A stretch of 64,000 nt of DNA from assembly GCA_014218235.1 (NCBI GenBank), contig CM024759.1, positions 5,162,712 through 5,226,711 of the forward strand, read 5' to 3'. The position numbers were made by a program, and so were the translations under genes. The number at the start of each line of letters is the position of its first letter. Position 1 is the stretch's first letter. Under the pieces are notes generated by a model. That model made no database searches. It worked only from the letters and a program-made list of their open reading frames with translations, and had not been told where the DNA came from. Shown piece after piece: positions 34,861 through 46,526 of this stretch. The stretch is from Colocasia esculenta. Its lineage: Eukaryota > Streptophyta > Magnoliopsida > Alismatales > Araceae.

Positions 34861-36891
34861 TCAACAAGCTGAGATGTCTTGCAGCCAAAAAATTAGAAAT
34901 GGATTCATGACATTGGCTGTGCAAGGCAAGAAATGATGGAGAACAAAGGTAAATTTTTTTTTTTGACTATGATTGAAGACTGTTCAGGTAAAATCTCCTT
35001 ATCACTTCATATTTGAACTGCTGAAATTGAAATGGATTCTTACCTTTATCTGAGCAATGCAAAATGTGCCTTAATGCTACCCCACATGACAATGCCTCTT
35101 AGCAATTGGAATCATGCCATCTTGCTTGTATAATTGTGCACATGACCTCTTGGTATATCAAATGATGACATGTGGAAAAACAAGTTATGCTTGTTTGGAA
35201 ACTATCATTATGCGTGAGTAAAATACTCCGCCAAGTACCAAAAGTCATGTAATGCATAAGGCTAGTTGTGTGCTTAATAACGTGTGAATTGCTTGATACA
35301 TTTTCTATGCATGTGTTATGGGGGAGTAAGTTTGAAAATGCTCATGAATGCTCATGAAATTTGTGTGCAACTGCTTGTGATGAATGTGTAAATCATGATT
35401 GAATTGCTTGAATGTTATCTCATCACATGCACACATTATGGGGGAGTAAGTTAAGGCTTGGTGAGTGAAATTCATAAGGGATACCCTTCATTTTTAATGT
35501 GTATTTATCCCTCAATCTTATGGTTCAAATCACTCTCAATTCAAAGCCTTAAAGCTGAAGTTTCAAAGCCCCTGTCGACAGCCCCCAACAGCCTGTCGAC
35601 AGAAAAGCCTTCACAGAACCAGAAAATTGCACCCTGTGTGCATCTGTCGACAGCCAATTCTTCATCTGTCGACAGCCAAGCACAGTTCTTGACCTCCCAG
35701 AACTAAGTCTTTCAGGTCTGTGTGCATCTGTCGACAGGCACTCCCTTGCTGTCGACAGATACACATTTCAATCATAAATCTTCATCTTTTCTCATCCTTT
35801 CTTCATGAGTATGTTTCCATTATTGATGCAAGGGGAGAATTAGGTATAAATATTCATTATAACCTTTCATCCTCACATAGTATCAAAGACATATGGTTAA
35901 TCACAATGATTTTGAAATAATATTTTGTGATTGAGTCTAGGTTGTATCATCTAGCAAAACATTGAACAAATCTAATGATTTTAACCTAACTCACTTGAAT
36001 AACTCCCTTGTGGATAATCATGTTCCCATTTGGATTGACAAGTAAGAAGGTTTTTGAACTTAATGTCTTTACATTGGCCTTTGACCTTAATTAACCTTTT
36101 GAACTTGATTTTCCAACTTTAAAAAAAAAAGGAGAAAAGCTACCTATTTCTAAAGTCAAAAGTTTAAAAATAAATATGTGAATTGGGATAAAGACAGAAC
36201 AATGATGAGCATCACTGAGTAACCTTGGACATGGGCTTCACAAATGTCTGTCTTCGCGTCAAAAAGTTTTTTCATTATCTCTGCACAATGGTATGATGGT
36301 CACTCACACTGAGTAACTGGGGGTACGGGCATCCCTCATGTCTACCTTCACGTCAAAAGGTGAAAGTGATCCTAATTACTACTTTTCCCACGTTAACTTG
36401 ACAAAGAAATAATTCAATGAAAGAAATAGAGTGTAGCCTCCATGTTTTTAAATCAAGGGCAATGGGTTGTCTATTGTCAATTTTTCATATAGAAATTGCC
36501 TTCATTTACCAACTGAACATCACCTACTAAGGTATATGATTTTCTTCAATGGTTTTATTCAAAAGGGTTATCTAATTTTCATATGTTTTTGAACGATGTA
36601 TTCTAAATGCTATAACTTGAGATTCCAGGAGTATTATCTCTTAACCATTGTAGAATTTTTATGTGTCTTAATACTAGTGTTTATGACATTTTGTAGTGGG
36701 TATCAACCTATTCTCAACCTTGTAATCTCATTTGAACACTCATTCCCCACTCATATCTTTCACAATTCAGTTATGTGGTCACACAATTCCTTGCTTCATT
36801 CTTTTACTTGTGTGCACTCATTATCTTTTTGAATGTTGTCAAAAGGGGGAGAAACATCAATTGTGCATAAATTGAAAATTTTGTCATCATC
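34861..36891 (+). other. Non-coding 3' region of the gag-only element
   Basis: About 2 kb with no ORF over 85 residues and no pol motif. A second cluster of six CTGTCGACAG motifs lies at 35573-35760. Two related blocks about 120 bp apart (CACTGAGTAAC with GTCAAAAGG, near 36210 and 36310) form a short repeat. GGGGGAG-type purine tracts appear at 35320, 35440, 36845 and 36895. Confidence 0.75.
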
Positions 36892-36905
36892 AAAAAGGGG
36901 GAGAA
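36892..36905 (+). promoter_or_regulatory. Polypurine tract of the gag-only element
   Basis: AAAAAGGGGGAGAA abuts the 3' LTR start TGTTGG. It is the expected plus-strand primer. Confidence 0.88.
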
Positions 36906-38290
36906 TGTTGGGTTCTCATATTGGAGAATGTTGGGTTACAACAAGTGTTTAAATGTTTTTGATGATGAGCAATACTAATTGATGTTATGTTTGTTTTTGA
37001 TGATGAACATTTCATGAACAAGACAAAATTGATGTGTTATGAATGTGTGAAACATGATGAGAATGACAATTGGATACAAATGAAACACATGTTTTATATG
37101 TTCATTATATCTCACTAATTATGTCTTTTAATGTAGGTGTGAATGTACACAAGACAAAGCCCAAAATCCAAGTGCAAAAGAACAAGACAAGTTGCTGGAA
37201 TAGTGCCCTATCAACAGATGAATAGTGCCATGTCGACAGATGAATAGTACCCTGTCGACAGATACACTGCCCTGTCGACAGATGAATAGTGCCCTGTCGA
37301 CAGATACACACAGAAATCCGTTTCCAGAAAGCCCAGTCTTCTGGATCTTGCAACACTGTCTGTTCCTGTCGACAGCAGCAAGTCGGCTGTCGACAGACGG
37401 AGTTTTTGGAAGATCTAATGGCCGGGATATGATCTATATTTGGGTGATCCCTTTTAGCACGACTCTCCATGTTTGAACACCCTTATATAAGGATCATATG
37501 AGGCTATTTTCGCAGCAAGGAGCCACCATACCAAAACCCTAAGCAAAGGTCAAGAAGAAGGCTTTCTTCCTGCTGCCCTGCTTCATCTCTCTGCCCAGAA
37601 CAAAGAAGAACAACCTTCCAAGCGGAGTTGAAGCCGGTTCGTCCGTGGTTCAAGCTTCTCCATCAACTGATACTTGTCAAGACGAAGCTTGGAGTCTTCT
37701 GGACAACCAACGAGAAGAGATCTACATCGGGATTTGATCCTTTATCTCAAAACTCTTCTCCTTTCACTACTTTCATATATCTGTGTGTGTGCACTGATTT
37801 AAGATCAGTACGTGGATGTTGTGGAAGTGTGGATTGTTGTTCTGATTGCTTGTTTGCATCAGACAACACGGTGTGTGAATCAGATCAAGGCTAGAGGATC
37901 TGATCTGTTGTGAACCTGATCTAGCGTGTGTGTGTGTGGTTGAGCCGTTGTGCTCGTGTGTGTGTGTTGTACTTAATTGTTGAGTAGTGTGTCCTCACTG
38001 TGTGGGGGGTGGACGTAGGAGTCACGTGGTGTGATCTCCGAACCACCTAAAAATCCCTTGTGCACTGTGGTTTGACTTGTGGTTTGCATTGTGTTGCGCT
38101 AGATGCATGCATAGGGATTTCGTCTACACACTACTTATTGATTTATTCACACATGTTGAATCAGATCAAAGGGGTTTTGATTGAGTAGATCTTTTAATAC
38201 GAAGTAATTTTTAAATTGCTTAAGTTTCCGCTGCAAATCTATTCAACCCCCCCTTCTAGCTTTGCCATTACCGAATATCTGATCCTAACA
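36906..38290 (+). repeat. 3' LTR of the gag-only element
   Basis: 1385 bp, near-identical to 31783-33166. Differences include one extra G in the G-run at about 38006. It has the same CTGTCGACAG cluster at 37210-37400 and TATATAAG at about 37484-37491. It is followed by the target duplication TGAGA. Confidence 0.93.
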
Positions 38291-38295
38291 TGAGA

Positions 38296-39020
38296 CAAAA
38301 AAAATACCCAGATAAACCTAGAAAAATCATCAACAATCACAAACTCATATCTATGATCACTAAGACTGAGTGTCCTAGTAGGACCAAATAAATCCATATG
38401 TAACAATTCAAAGGGTTTGGAAGTTATTAATGGTGCAATAGACTTGAATGATTTTCTAGTTTGTTTACTTTGAGCACATGTAGAACAAACAATAACATTT
38501 TTCTTTTTCTTCATTTTAGGTAAACCATTCACAAGAGCATGTCTCATCAATTTATTCAAAACATTCACATTAGCATGACCTAACCTTCGATGCCACAATT
38601 GAAATAGATCATGTTGGCTAGCAACTAAACAAAGATTATCATGTTGATGCTCATTCAGGTCAACCAGATAGACATTGTTAATTCTTTGACCAAGAAACTT
38701 TATTTTTCCAGAATCCTTTTCAACAATTTCACATGATTCGGAATTAAAAATTACCTTAAGGCCTTTGTCACAAAGTTGACTGATGCTCAATAAGTTATGA
38801 TCAAGGCCTTCAACTAGCAAGACATTTTCAATAGAGCTTGAAGGATTCTTACCAATTTTTCCAGTTCCAATGATCTGACCCTTGTTTTTACCTCCAAAGA
38901 TCACTTGACCACCATCTTTCTCAGTTAGTGAAGAACATTTCTCCCTATCTTCAGTCATATGTCCTGAACAGCCACTGTCAAGGTACTATTTATCTTTCTT
39001 ATGGGCTGTAAGACATTCCT
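38296..39020 (-). pseudogene. SIRE protease and integrase (N-half)
   Basis: On the minus strand the protease active site reads YLDSGCSGHM near 38960-38990; the usual preceding tryptophan codon is TAG. Then come ISQLCDKGLKVIF, the gag-pre-integrase motif LWHRRLGHANVNVLNKLM with CSTCAQSK (HHCC), and the first catalytic aspartate in LLHMDLFGP. The frame is open from 38958 to the insertion point at 38296, so this half is well preserved. It connects to 31782 once the nested element is removed. Confidence 0.87.
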
Positions 39021-41029
39021 ACAAAAAGATTTAGAAAGAAGATTTTGGTACCCAAATTACTTTGGGTCCCATCAATTTTCTCAATTCAATAGCAAATTAT
39101 TTTGGAATCCAAATTTGTTTTATTCTGCATACATTCCCTTTTGATCTGCATTTATCATCAATATGTCCAGATTTCTTGCAAATAGTGCAAGTCATGATTT
39201 TTTGTGGTGTGAAATTTTTGTTGCTTTTGAAATGAGAGTTAGATTTAATTGTGAAGTTTTTACTGTTTTTCGGATATGAAGTAAATCTAACACTGGGCTT
39301 CAAGTTCTGTTGATTATTACCTTGAACTCTTCCATGTTTGTATTGTGTTTTGGAATTTTTCAATTGATTCTGGTTTTTGAGTTTTGAGTTCATTGGTGGT
39401 CTTCCCTTAATATTTTTCTCTGACTGACTATAAGAGGTGCTTCCTTTCACAAATGATGTTATTAATGTTTGTCCAATTTTCTTCTTGTTTTCAGACTGAA
39501 AACCTAAACCATGCTTAGTAGTGTTCATCTGAACTCCTAACATAGCATTTAGGTTTTCTTTCCCTTTAACAAATTTGGACAATGTTTCTTTTTTATCATT
39601 CAATTCTTTTTGAGTAGTTTCTAATTCTTCCTAAATCACATTTTTTTCCTTTTTAAGTTTTTCATTTTCATCTATCAAATTTTGTTTCTCCTTTTCAGTG
39701 CATTGACATCTTTCTTTGACATGATCAAGTTGTTCATAAAAAATCTTCTTGTTCCTTTTTAAAGCTAACAATCTCAGTATTCAAAAGATTTATGTGTTCA
39801 GATTCTTGAGAGTTATGCAAGATGTTGTGAATTTTCATTTTTAATGATTTATTTTCAGACTTTAATTCACACAATTTTTCAAATAAGGTAGCATATGCCT
39901 CTTCCCAATCATCAGTTGAAAAGTCTTCAAATGAAGAGCTTACCTCATTGTTCTCTTCATTTTTGGCCATTAGACATGTAACTTCTTCTTCATCAGATCC
40001 ACTTTCATCTTGCTCTTCTTCATCTTCATCACTCTATGTGGCCAGCATGGCTCTAATTTTCTTGAACATCTGATTTTTTAGCTTTCTCTTCAGATCAGGA
40101 CACTCTCCTCTCATGTGTCCTGGTTTCCTGCATTCATAATAGATTATATCAGTTTTCTTATTTCTCTCAATTTTCTTATTGAAGTCATTTTTCTTTGAAA
40201 AATCTTTTTTATTGGAAGGTTTGAACTTACCTTTCTCTTTCTTTCTCAAGAATTTCTTGAACTGCCTTGTCAATAAGGCCAATTCATCATCATCATCTTC
40301 ATCAGAAGATTCATCAGCTTCATCAGAATTTTCAATTACATTCTTTGAGCTAGATGAGGCTTTCAAACCAATAGGTTTTTTAGATGTAATGATAGATGTA
40401 TTTCTTTTCAAATTAATCTCATATGTCATTAATGAACTTATCAGCTCATCTAATTACATGGTTGATAAATTATTTAAATCCTCAATAACAGTGGCCTTTG
40501 TGTGTCAAGCTGATGGAAGAGACCTAAGTATCTTCCTAACAAGATCACTGTTAGACTAATCTTTTCCTAGACCTCTAAGACCATTTACAATAAGCATGAA
40601 TCTAGCAAACATTTCAAACATGGTCTCATCACTCTTCATCCTAAACATTTCATATTCTGAGACTAGGATACTTGCCTTTGTTTCCTTGACCTTAGATGTT
40701 CCCTCACAGATAAGCTGAAGTTTATCCCACATCTCCTTCGCAGACTTACATGATGATACTCTGAAGTACTCTTTGGGATGTATTGCGCACTGCATCATAT
40801 TCATAGCACTCCAGTTGAGTGTGGACTTCTTGATTTGCTCCTTAGTCCATAGTTCTTCATCTTCTGGCAGTTCAGCAGGTCCTTTGTCAACAATCTTTTA
40901 GAGTTCATAGTCCTGAGCTCTTAAGAATATCTGCATCCTGTTTTTCCAATGAGAATAATCAGATCCATCGAAAAATAGAGGCCTAGTAACTGAATGACCC
41001 TCAGCCATGAATCCGTTAGTGATTTCCAT
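39021..41029 (-). pseudogene. SIRE gag
   Basis: It starts at ATG 41029 (or in-frame 41008, MAEGHS, typical of SIRE gag). A capsid-type domain includes MMQCAIHPKEYF and MWDKLQLICEG. Then comes an acidic stretch (DEADESSDEDDDDE), a zinc knuckle in which the first cysteine is tyrosine (YYECRKPGHMRGEC), a coiled-coil spacer and a second intact CX2CX4HX4C knuckle (CTICKKSGHIDDKC, near 39170). At least six stops or frame breaks occur (near 40900, 40556, 40510, 40455, 40034 and 39730). Confidence 0.85.
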
Positions 41030-41082
41030 AGCAAAAACTCTTGATTGCTAGATCAAGCACAAAGCAAGTGCAATGAGAACCT

Positions 41083-41094
41083 GCTCTGATACCA
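41083..41094 (-). promoter_or_regulatory. Primer binding site of the SIRE element
   Basis: The minus strand reads TGGTATCAGAGC, complementary to initiator Met tRNA, between the 5' LTR and gag. The LTR end may be 41102 (CAACA) or 41097 (TTTCA). Confidence 0.9.
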
Positions 41095-41101
41095 AATGAA
41101 A

Positions 41102-42472
41102 TGTTGCAGAAAACAAGCTATGATGAAATCTAGAAAGGGGGGTTGAATAGATTTCACTGAATTCAAATTTTACTCAATTAAAAAACTAAGAGAGATTAAA
41201 ATGAAGCTCGGATCTCAAACTTAAACACAATTCTGAATAGTTCAGATAGATCAATTTGATGTGATAGCAGCGAGCCTACCAAACATCTAACGCACAAGTA
41301 ATCAAACCACAATGGCACAATGATTTAGGGTGGTTCGGATTACACAATTGTGTATCCTACATCCACCATCCACACACACACACCAAGTGGCTTATGTCGC
41401 CAGTTCAAAATATGTCACATTGCAACACACACAATCTAAGATCACAGAGATCTCAGATCTGAACACACACGTGAAATTGAGCACAAGAGTTGCTCCAATT
41501 TCACAAAACACACACTAGAGATTGAGTTTGAAATAAGGAAACAGATGGAAGACTTGATTTACAAATTGAAGAAATCTGGTTCGAATCCCCCTGTTCTTCT
41601 TCCAGATGAGAATTCAGATCTCCAGCTTCAGCTCCAGAATGTAGACTCTGGAATCTGAGAATTCCACTTGAGATTTGATCAGCCAAGGTGCTTGGATCTT
41701 CTAATCCTTCAGATCTGGGCGCAAATCTTCAGGATGAAGCTTTTCTCTGAAATCGCCTTCTTCTTCTGGGAGTGAGAGAACTGAAGTGTGTGTGTCCCCT
41801 AAGAGATGAGTGGATGATGGGCATTTATAGTGCCATGAGTCCACGAAATGCCTTGGAATTTGGGGGCACAAAAATTCTCGCTCAAAAGCCTTCAACCAAA
41901 ATAATCCACGTGTCCTTACAATTCAGATCTGGAAAAATAGTCGAAGTGTGTCGACACACATGAGATATGTGTCGACACAAGTTCTTGGCTTTGAGTCCTG
42001 GAAGCTTCGTCTGTTGAGTTGTGTCGACACACTTTGCACTTGTGTCGACACACTATCCACTGACTACAAAATGAGCTTCTGGGAGGGACAGGGAGTGTCG
42101 ACACACAAGCATCCTGTGTCGACACCACTGTTCACTGGTTGCAGAACAAGCTTCTGGGGGGGACAGGGAGTGTCGACACATAGGCATCCTGTGTCGACAC
42201 CACTGATACTTTCATACTTCACTGCTTCCTGGATGCATGGGATGTGTCAACACCACTGAACATGTGTCGACACAACTGCCTTGCTAACATGTTTATTTGC
42301 TCTGGGATTGAGTCATGTGTCGACACACTATCTGAATTGTGTCGACACCACTGTCACCATATGAACATTTCTGAGAACTACACATGGAAAGTAGTGTTAG
42401 ATATAATTGAAGCATGATTTCCACATTTATATGGATCATAGTTTAAACATCATCAAAACAAGAGATCCAACA
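41102..42472 (-). repeat. 5' LTR of the SIRE element
   Basis: About 1.37 kb, starting TGTTGGATC on the minus strand at 42472 and ending GCAACA at 41102. Eleven GTGTCGACAC-type motifs and one decayed copy lie at 41945-42360 in the U3. The TATA box TATAAATG on the minus strand lies at 41823-41830. No target duplication can be checked because the other end of the element is truncated. Confidence 0.88.
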
Positions 42473-42619
42473 GAATCCTATAACATTATAATTGAATGTT
42501 GCACATGCTCTACTACATGCTCTATATGTTTCTAAGTCCACATCGACTACTATATGTATCATCTGACTCCGACTCCTAAAAAGTTGAAGTGGTTCAACTC
42601 CGACTCCTGGACAGTCAAA

Positions 42620-42970
42620 GTGAGACATCGATTACTGAAAATTAAACATCGATTGCTTTCATACATCGATTGCTTCATTTAAACATAGATTGTATGAGAA
42701 CATCGATTGCTTCACTTAAACATCGATTAATGTTATAAATCAAACATCGATTGCTTCATTTAAACATCGACTGCTTTTCACTTAAATATCTATTGTCTTT
42801 TACATCGATTGCCTTAGAACATCAATTCTCTTAAACATTGATTGCTCCACTTGAGCATCGATTACCTTTAAAATATTGATTGTCTTTATAAAACATCGAT
42901 TACCTTTATGAAACATCGAATGCCTCTGAAATATCGATTACCTTTAAATAAACGTCGATTGCCTCTACAT
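42620..42970. repeat. Array of CATCGATTG repeats (ATCGAT core)
   Basis: About 18 copies of a unit of 18-22 bp (AACATCGATTGCTTCATTTA) occur head to tail. At least nine keep the palindrome ATCGAT; others show single changes such as ATTGAT or ATCAAT. It lies about 460 bp upstream of the TATA-like box at 43432. Confidence 0.85.
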
Positions 42971-44258
42971 TTCAAATATTTCAAAATGTCTTTGGCACCC
43001 AAATGAAAGTTCAAATACACTTCATATGTTTAAACTTATTATTTCTCTATCTGACTGAAGATCTTTCTGCTATCTATCCATCAAGGTAGGTAAGAAAAGG
43101 AGTCAATAGAAATAAGGACTAAAAGGACTCCTTCCTTATACTAAAAAGCAAAGGCCTTACCTAACATATCTGGATGTCAGCGGAAATAATGGACCTCTTC
43201 ACATAAGAAGGTATGGGGTATCTGACACAATACTTCTGAAGTCTAACATTCTCTTCCATGCATAAAATGTCCACAGAAGTCTAGTTTTAACATGAGGAAT
43301 CTGTTAAGACTCAAGCAAGCATCTGTTAGACACAAAGATAGTAGAAGAAGGAGATGAAGAGCAGATGATGAAGAGTCTCAATGGATCCAAGTACTCCCAC
43401 GATTATACTTCAACAGATCTATATTTCTGCTCTATAAAGAATGAAGTGTTTGAAGTAGAAGAAAAAGATAGCCTTTCTGAAAATCCTTCTGAAAGAGTGT
43501 ACATCTAGTGAGAAGCCTCAACGCCATACACACTCAAAACAAAAGAGAAAGAGCTCGAGCCCAATAAGAAGTGTGCGTGCAAGCAGCCATTTGAAGTCTT
43601 CAAGCATTCAAGCTTCTTTTCTCTCTTCACTCTCTTTGTGCATCATTGTAAATCTGGGGGAGAGTCTGTGAGTTGAGAGTTTGAGTTCCTTAGTGTTCAT
43701 CTTGTATAGCTCTCAGTCTATTCTTTATTTTCTATGAAAGACTTATGTCCAATTGTAGGACTGTATGTAGTGTTCCTCTTCCTATGTGAAGAGAAGGCCA
43801 GCGAGGTGCTGATGGATTCTATCCGGCTATGGGACTGTACACAGTGTTCCCCTTGGGTTGAGGGAAGAACCTAGCTAGGATTGGTGTCAGCAGAACCTAA
43901 CTGGGGGTTTAATTCTAGTAGAACCGCACTGGGGTTTGTTCTAATTGGGTGGCTTCTTAACCTATAACAAAAGTGAGTTTCCTTCGTACTCGAAAAGGAA
44001 GAGGACCAGCGGGAGCTAGGGGTTTGTATATCCTTGGGGGGATTGTATCCTGGTTAGTGAAATCTCAAGATTTGCTTAGGAACTGGACGTAGGTCTTCCA
44101 TTTGAGAAGTACCGAACTAGGATAAAATTTCTGTGTTCTTGTGTAATTGTTTCTTTATTAACTTTCGCACTGCTACTCTCTACTGCACACAACTACATTC
44201 ACTAACAAAAGTTTTTAAGTGGTGATTTTTATCTGTGTTTTCAGATTATCCTATTCAC

Positions 44259-44280
44259 CCCCCCCCCCCCCCCCCCCCCC
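44259..44280 (+). repeat. Poly-C tract
   Basis: A run of about 22 cytosines at the place where related LTRs have 6-8 (for example 33122-33129). It is either a slippage expansion or an assembly artefact. Confidence 0.8.
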
Positions 44281-44319
44281 TCTAGGCTATCCTTGCTACC
44301 AACCATAAGTGAGCCAACA

Positions 44320-45800
44320 ATTTGATCTAAACTCCCTCGAACCAGCCTTGAATCGTAATGCTCTGCTTAGATCCTTCAGATCTGTTTTTGGTGAGGCTTG
44401 ATTTGCTCTCTCAATGAGTAGTGACTTCAAGGGTACTCGTGCTCCTAAAATGGAGCTATGCAACTTCACCTTTGCTGAATCGTACTCAACTTTCTTCTTC
44501 TGCTGCTACTTTGCACTTTCCCAGATGGTAGCTCTTCTTCTTCTCCATTGCTACTCTTTCTTCTCTCCTCCTCTTCTGCTCCTTGCACTGCTCAGATAGC
44601 TTTGATCTGATTCCCTCTCAGATCAGATTTCTCTTCTCCGCTTTGCAGCTCCCTCTTTTACTCCTTCTTCTACTCGCTGCTCTCTCTTTTCTCCCTGGTG
44701 GCACTGGAATATTCTCCAGTATTTTTTCTAGGTGCCTGCTTTTTAGAAGAGACAAAAGGGTATATTTATAGCCCACATACCCAACCTCGTACCTAGGGTT
44801 TTGTGTACCCCAAGCACCTTAAATGAGACATGTGCCAGTCACAAGATACCCTAGGAATGCGTAAGCACCAACTTTAGCGTTGTCAGCACACTCTTTAAGT
44901 TGACACGTGCTTCATTTGTCCTACACACAGGAAAACCCGAAGTAGTAGAGTATTTTTGAAAAATCATTTAAATGAAACAATTTAACTTCTTCAAAATGTA
45001 TGACACAAATGTATCTAACATTTAATAAAGACATGTGTCATATTCCCATTGAGTAACATATGATGAAATTGACAAAATAAAACAATATAGAACTTCAAAT
45101 GTCAACTAATAGACAAAAACAGTCGAATTGAGCACCTCAACCGACAGTGACTAAATCGTGACATCCAAAGTCACAGTGCTTCAACTAGCATGAATTAACA
45201 CATGAAAATCCGAAGTCACAACACTTCTACTGGCAAAGACAAAATCGTGACATCCGAAGTCAAGTTGCTTCGGATGACAACGACCAACACATGAATATAC
45301 GAAGTGCCATTACTTCGACTGGCCAAGAGTAAATGTGAACATCCGAAGTCTCGGTCGAAGTCTAGTTTCGATTGATTGCAACCAAAACGTGATCAGTCAA
45401 AGTCTCAGTCGAATCCTGACTTCGGTTGACTGTGACCAAAACGTGATCAGTCAAAGTCCCAATCGAATCCTGGCTTTGGCTGACTACAATCAAATCGTGA
45501 ATATACGAAGTCATAGCTTCGGATGATTACAACCAAAATGGATCATCCAAAATATATTTATGCAAGTTTTCAATGTGGCCAGTTATTTTATGATTTGCAA
45601 TCATTAATCAAAGGATATGTAACATGAAATTATTTATGTTCATTGATAAAATAATAAAATTATGTTATCAACAAGATGAACAAGATTATGTGATCATCAA
45701 AATAATTCAAAATAATGATTATAATCATTCACATAACCATAACACAACAAGTTGAAGGTATAGACATCTCTCGGCTTAAGGTTGAAGTTGATTCTCCACT
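44320..45800 (-). repeat. Copia-type LTR-like piece, minus orientation
   Basis: A minus-strand TATA box, TATAAATATA, lies at 44761-44770. Upstream of it (45110-45560) is a repeat array. Further up, the AT-rich sequence with GTTGTGTTATGGTTATG resembles an LTR start. No gag or pol sequence is attached. The CACTA element is inserted just beyond, at 45853. Confidence 0.4.
45110..45560. repeat. Array with CCGAAGTC / GACTTCGG half-sites
   Basis: Units of about 55 bp and later about 50 bp contain CGAAGTC and CTTCGG in both orientations, separated by CACAACACTT or GTGACATC-type spacers. About eight units can be traced. The CpG is decayed in several. Confidence 0.7.
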
Positions 45801-45852
45801 AAAAAGATGGAAGAAAAACTTAAGCAGGATGCAACACTCAATTATTTTATTA

Positions 45853-46320
45853 CACTACAAAAAAATGAACATTTGTCAGCGGTTGGAAGCCACTGACAAA
45901 TATCATGCAATCACTGACATATCGTTATGTCCGCGCCTACCCACGCGCTGCCAAAGCCGCGGCCAAAAGTCCGTGGCCATAGCTTATGGCAGCGGTTTAT
46001 GGACACCGCTGACATATATATCATTTGTCCGCAACTATTAAAGCCGCAGACATAAAGTATTATTGGCAGTGGTCAAAACCACCGCCGCCATAGACTTTAC
46101 AACAACGGCTGTCAGCCGCGGCCATTAGTGTATTATGGCCGCGGCTTTTAGCGGCGGACATAGATTGCTTTTATCAGTGGCTAAAGCCGCTGCTTTAAAT
46201 TATTATTATCAGCGCTTACAAAAGCCGCAGCCATATGTTATATTTTTGTCAACATGTACTAGCCGCGGACATATGTCCCTTTGGCAGCGGCTTTCCAGCC
46301 ACTGACATATTGTCAGAAAG
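45853..46320. repeat. Left terminal and subterminal repeats of CACTA
   Basis: Many copies, in both orientations, of a motif close to GGCAGCGGCTTT or AAAGCCGCGGCCAT, often in hairpin-like pairs. In En/Spm-type elements such repeats bind the TNPA protein. GCCGCGG is frequent on this side. Confidence 0.85.
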
Positions 46321-46526
46321 AAAAAAAATTATTTAATACATACAACACTCTATATTCATATATATAAACCACCTGGATTATTCAATCACATATATTATCA
46401 TTGAGCCACCACCCAGGCTCGTTGGATCATTCAATCACACACAATAAATATAATGCATAAATATTATTATACAAATATCCAGAAAAGTAGAAATGTACGT
46501 GAAAGTGTAATAAAATAAGAGAGAAA

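Larger units (their letters stand above)
31783..38290 (+). mobile_element. Non-autonomous LTR retrotransposon with a gag-derived ORF only (TR-GAG-like)
   Basis: The LTRs (31783-33166 and 36906-38290) both start TGTTGGGTTC and end CCTAACA and differ at roughly 18 of 1385 positions (about 1.3%, mostly transitions). The 5-bp target duplication TGAGA is perfect (31778-31782 and 38291-38295). An iMet-type PBS and a PPT are in place. The only long ORF is 33325-34860. No protease, integrase or RT motif exists in 34861-36905. It would need enzymes from an autonomous copia element. It is inserted into the integrase gene of the SIRE element. Confidence 0.93.
4852..42472 (-). mobile_element. SIRE-type Ty1/copia retrotransposon, split by two nested insertions
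   Basis: On the minus strand the parts run in order: 5' LTR (41102-42472), iMet PBS, gag, protease, integrase, RT/RNase H, a long post-pol region with an extra ORF, PPT and 3' LTR (4852-5970). Without the Tat element at 9510-28667 and the gag-only element at 31783-38290, the host copy is about 12 kb, a normal size for SIRE/Maximus elements. The two LTRs are collinear and differ by roughly 4% by eye. The outer end of the 3' LTR (about 250 bp) is missing at 4852. All genes carry stops or frameshifts. The lineage call rests on the gag type, the pol domain order and the post-pol ORF. Confidence 0.88.
42473..44319 (+). repeat. Copia-type LTR remnant, plus orientation
   Basis: The right end resembles the end of the other copia LTRs here: a C-run, then TCTAGGCTATCCTTGC and a terminal CCAACA at 44319. 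A TATA-like CTATAAAGA lies at 43432-43440. The left part has an array of ATCGAT-containing repeats. The 3' neighbour (ATTTGATC) is not an intact iMet PBS, so it is a solo or damaged LTR. The left end is unclear. Confidence 0.5.
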
